Below are positions 63,415 to 64,000 of a stretch of DNA of 64,000 nt, piece by piece. A program made the position numbers and the translations under genes. The DNA is from Isoperla grammatica (Eukaryota > Arthropoda > Insecta > Plecoptera > Perlodidae): contig OX246745.1 in NCBI GenBank assembly GCA_945910005.1, positions 15,090,274 through 15,154,273 of the forward strand. The letters are read 5' to 3'. The first letter of the stretch is position 1. The number at the start of each line of letters is the position of its first letter. Under the pieces are notes generated by a model. That model searched no databases. It was not told the DNA's origin and worked only from the letters and a program-made list of their open reading frames with translations.

Positions 63415-64000
63415 GCATTAAAAGGCAGCTGGCCTGGCACAATGGCCTGGCCTGGGCCATTACCACATAAAGAAGAAGATCTCATTCAAAAACTGAGACT
63501 GCTTCTGGCTTTTCTCATTAAAACCATCAAACACATTGAAGATGAGGATCGTCGTTGATGATCTACTTTAACAAGCCATTGAAGAAGCTCTCGTTAACGT
63601 TTGTAGGTGAAATATTATCTGGAATATCTATACTTAACAGAACTCCAAAATAAGTCTGCCTTTTCTAGGCCTACCATGCTAGGTTATGGGCTATGAATGT
63701 AGTACCTAGCCCGTATACCTAGCCCGTTAAAACTAGTCGTGTGTAGTAGTGTAGTGTAGGAATATTATATTGGACCGGGGTACGGCCTAAGCCTAACTTA
63801 GCCTAGGCTAGACCTAGGCCTAGGCCTAGCCCTCCCTATTCAGCTACTAGGCCTACGCACAGGACTTTGTGTGGCGATTGCTGCAGCATTGTGTAGGCTT
63901 ATGCTGGGTTCTCATGGTCCAACGCCGGCGTTCATCGTTGGGCAAATAAAAATAAACCATATTTGAAAAGGGGAGGAGTCGCGTGCGACGTTCCGTTGCC
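63415..64000 (+). repeat. Dispersed duplication, copy 2, cut by the window end
   Basis: Matches 40595-41177 in the same orientation about 22.8 kb away, ending inside the left half of the Harbinger MITE. An extra tract (CTGGCACAATGGCCTGGCC) is present near its start. Confidence 0.93.

Overview
This is eukaryotic DNA with intron-bearing genes and a very dense transposon load, most likely from a marine invertebrate animal. The reasons: a DCAF7/WDR68 terminal exon almost identical to the vertebrate protein, a FAN1 nuclease gene, a THAP exon, AT-rich intergenic DNA, many short TIR elements, and long runs of the hexamer GGCCTA, which I associate with echinoderm or hemichordate genomes. The taxon is inference. 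No bacterial operon, CRISPR array or rRNA was seen.

Layout. 0-7 kb: the 3' end of a non-LTR retrotransposon (RNase H plus zinc knuckle), the DCAF7 last exon, several hAT-type elements, and an unassigned terminal-exon-like ORF near 7 kb. 7.6-11.4 kb: a 1.15-kb foldback element, a 179-bp MITE and a hAT MITE. 12-18.5 kb: a spliced but apparently non-coding transcription unit whose exons were tandemly duplicated (three copies of one exon, two of another), with a piggyBac-like element inserted in one copy. 19.7 kb: a FLYWCH zinc-finger fragment. 20.3-22.1 kb: a two-part satellite. 23.1 kb: an unidentified gene's last exon, followed by a minisatellite. 25-28.4 kb: foldback and pogo/Tigger-like elements, one with a CENP-B-type HTH ORF and a nested hAT with half a BED finger. 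28.6-38.5 kb, minus strand: a decaying multi-exon SGNH/GDSL hydrolase-like gene with tandemly duplicated small exons; its interior is filled by nested hAT elements and a LINE. 38.6-41.2 kb: GGCCTA-rich DNA and a foldback. 41.3-44.9 kb: a nearly full-length CR1/L2-group LINE (minus). 44.9-46.8 kb: two oppositely oriented copies of one hAT family around a third TIR element. 46.99-49.57 kb: FAN1, intronless. 50.4-52.1 kb: a second LINE, 5'-truncated. 53.5 kb: a possible IL-17-like exon. 54.8 kb: a THAP first exon. 55-64 kb: microsatellite, hAT, a LINE split by hAT, PIF/Harbinger elements, a 75-bp minisatellite, and a second copy of the segment seen at 40.6 kb.

Host genes that look functional are DCAF7 (scaffold WD40 protein, partial), FAN1 (DNA crosslink repair nuclease) and the unidentified 23.1-kb gene. 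The rest is mostly a stratified record of transposition. Eleven hAT-type insertions keep perfect 8-bp target-site duplications, and several nestings allow relative dating.
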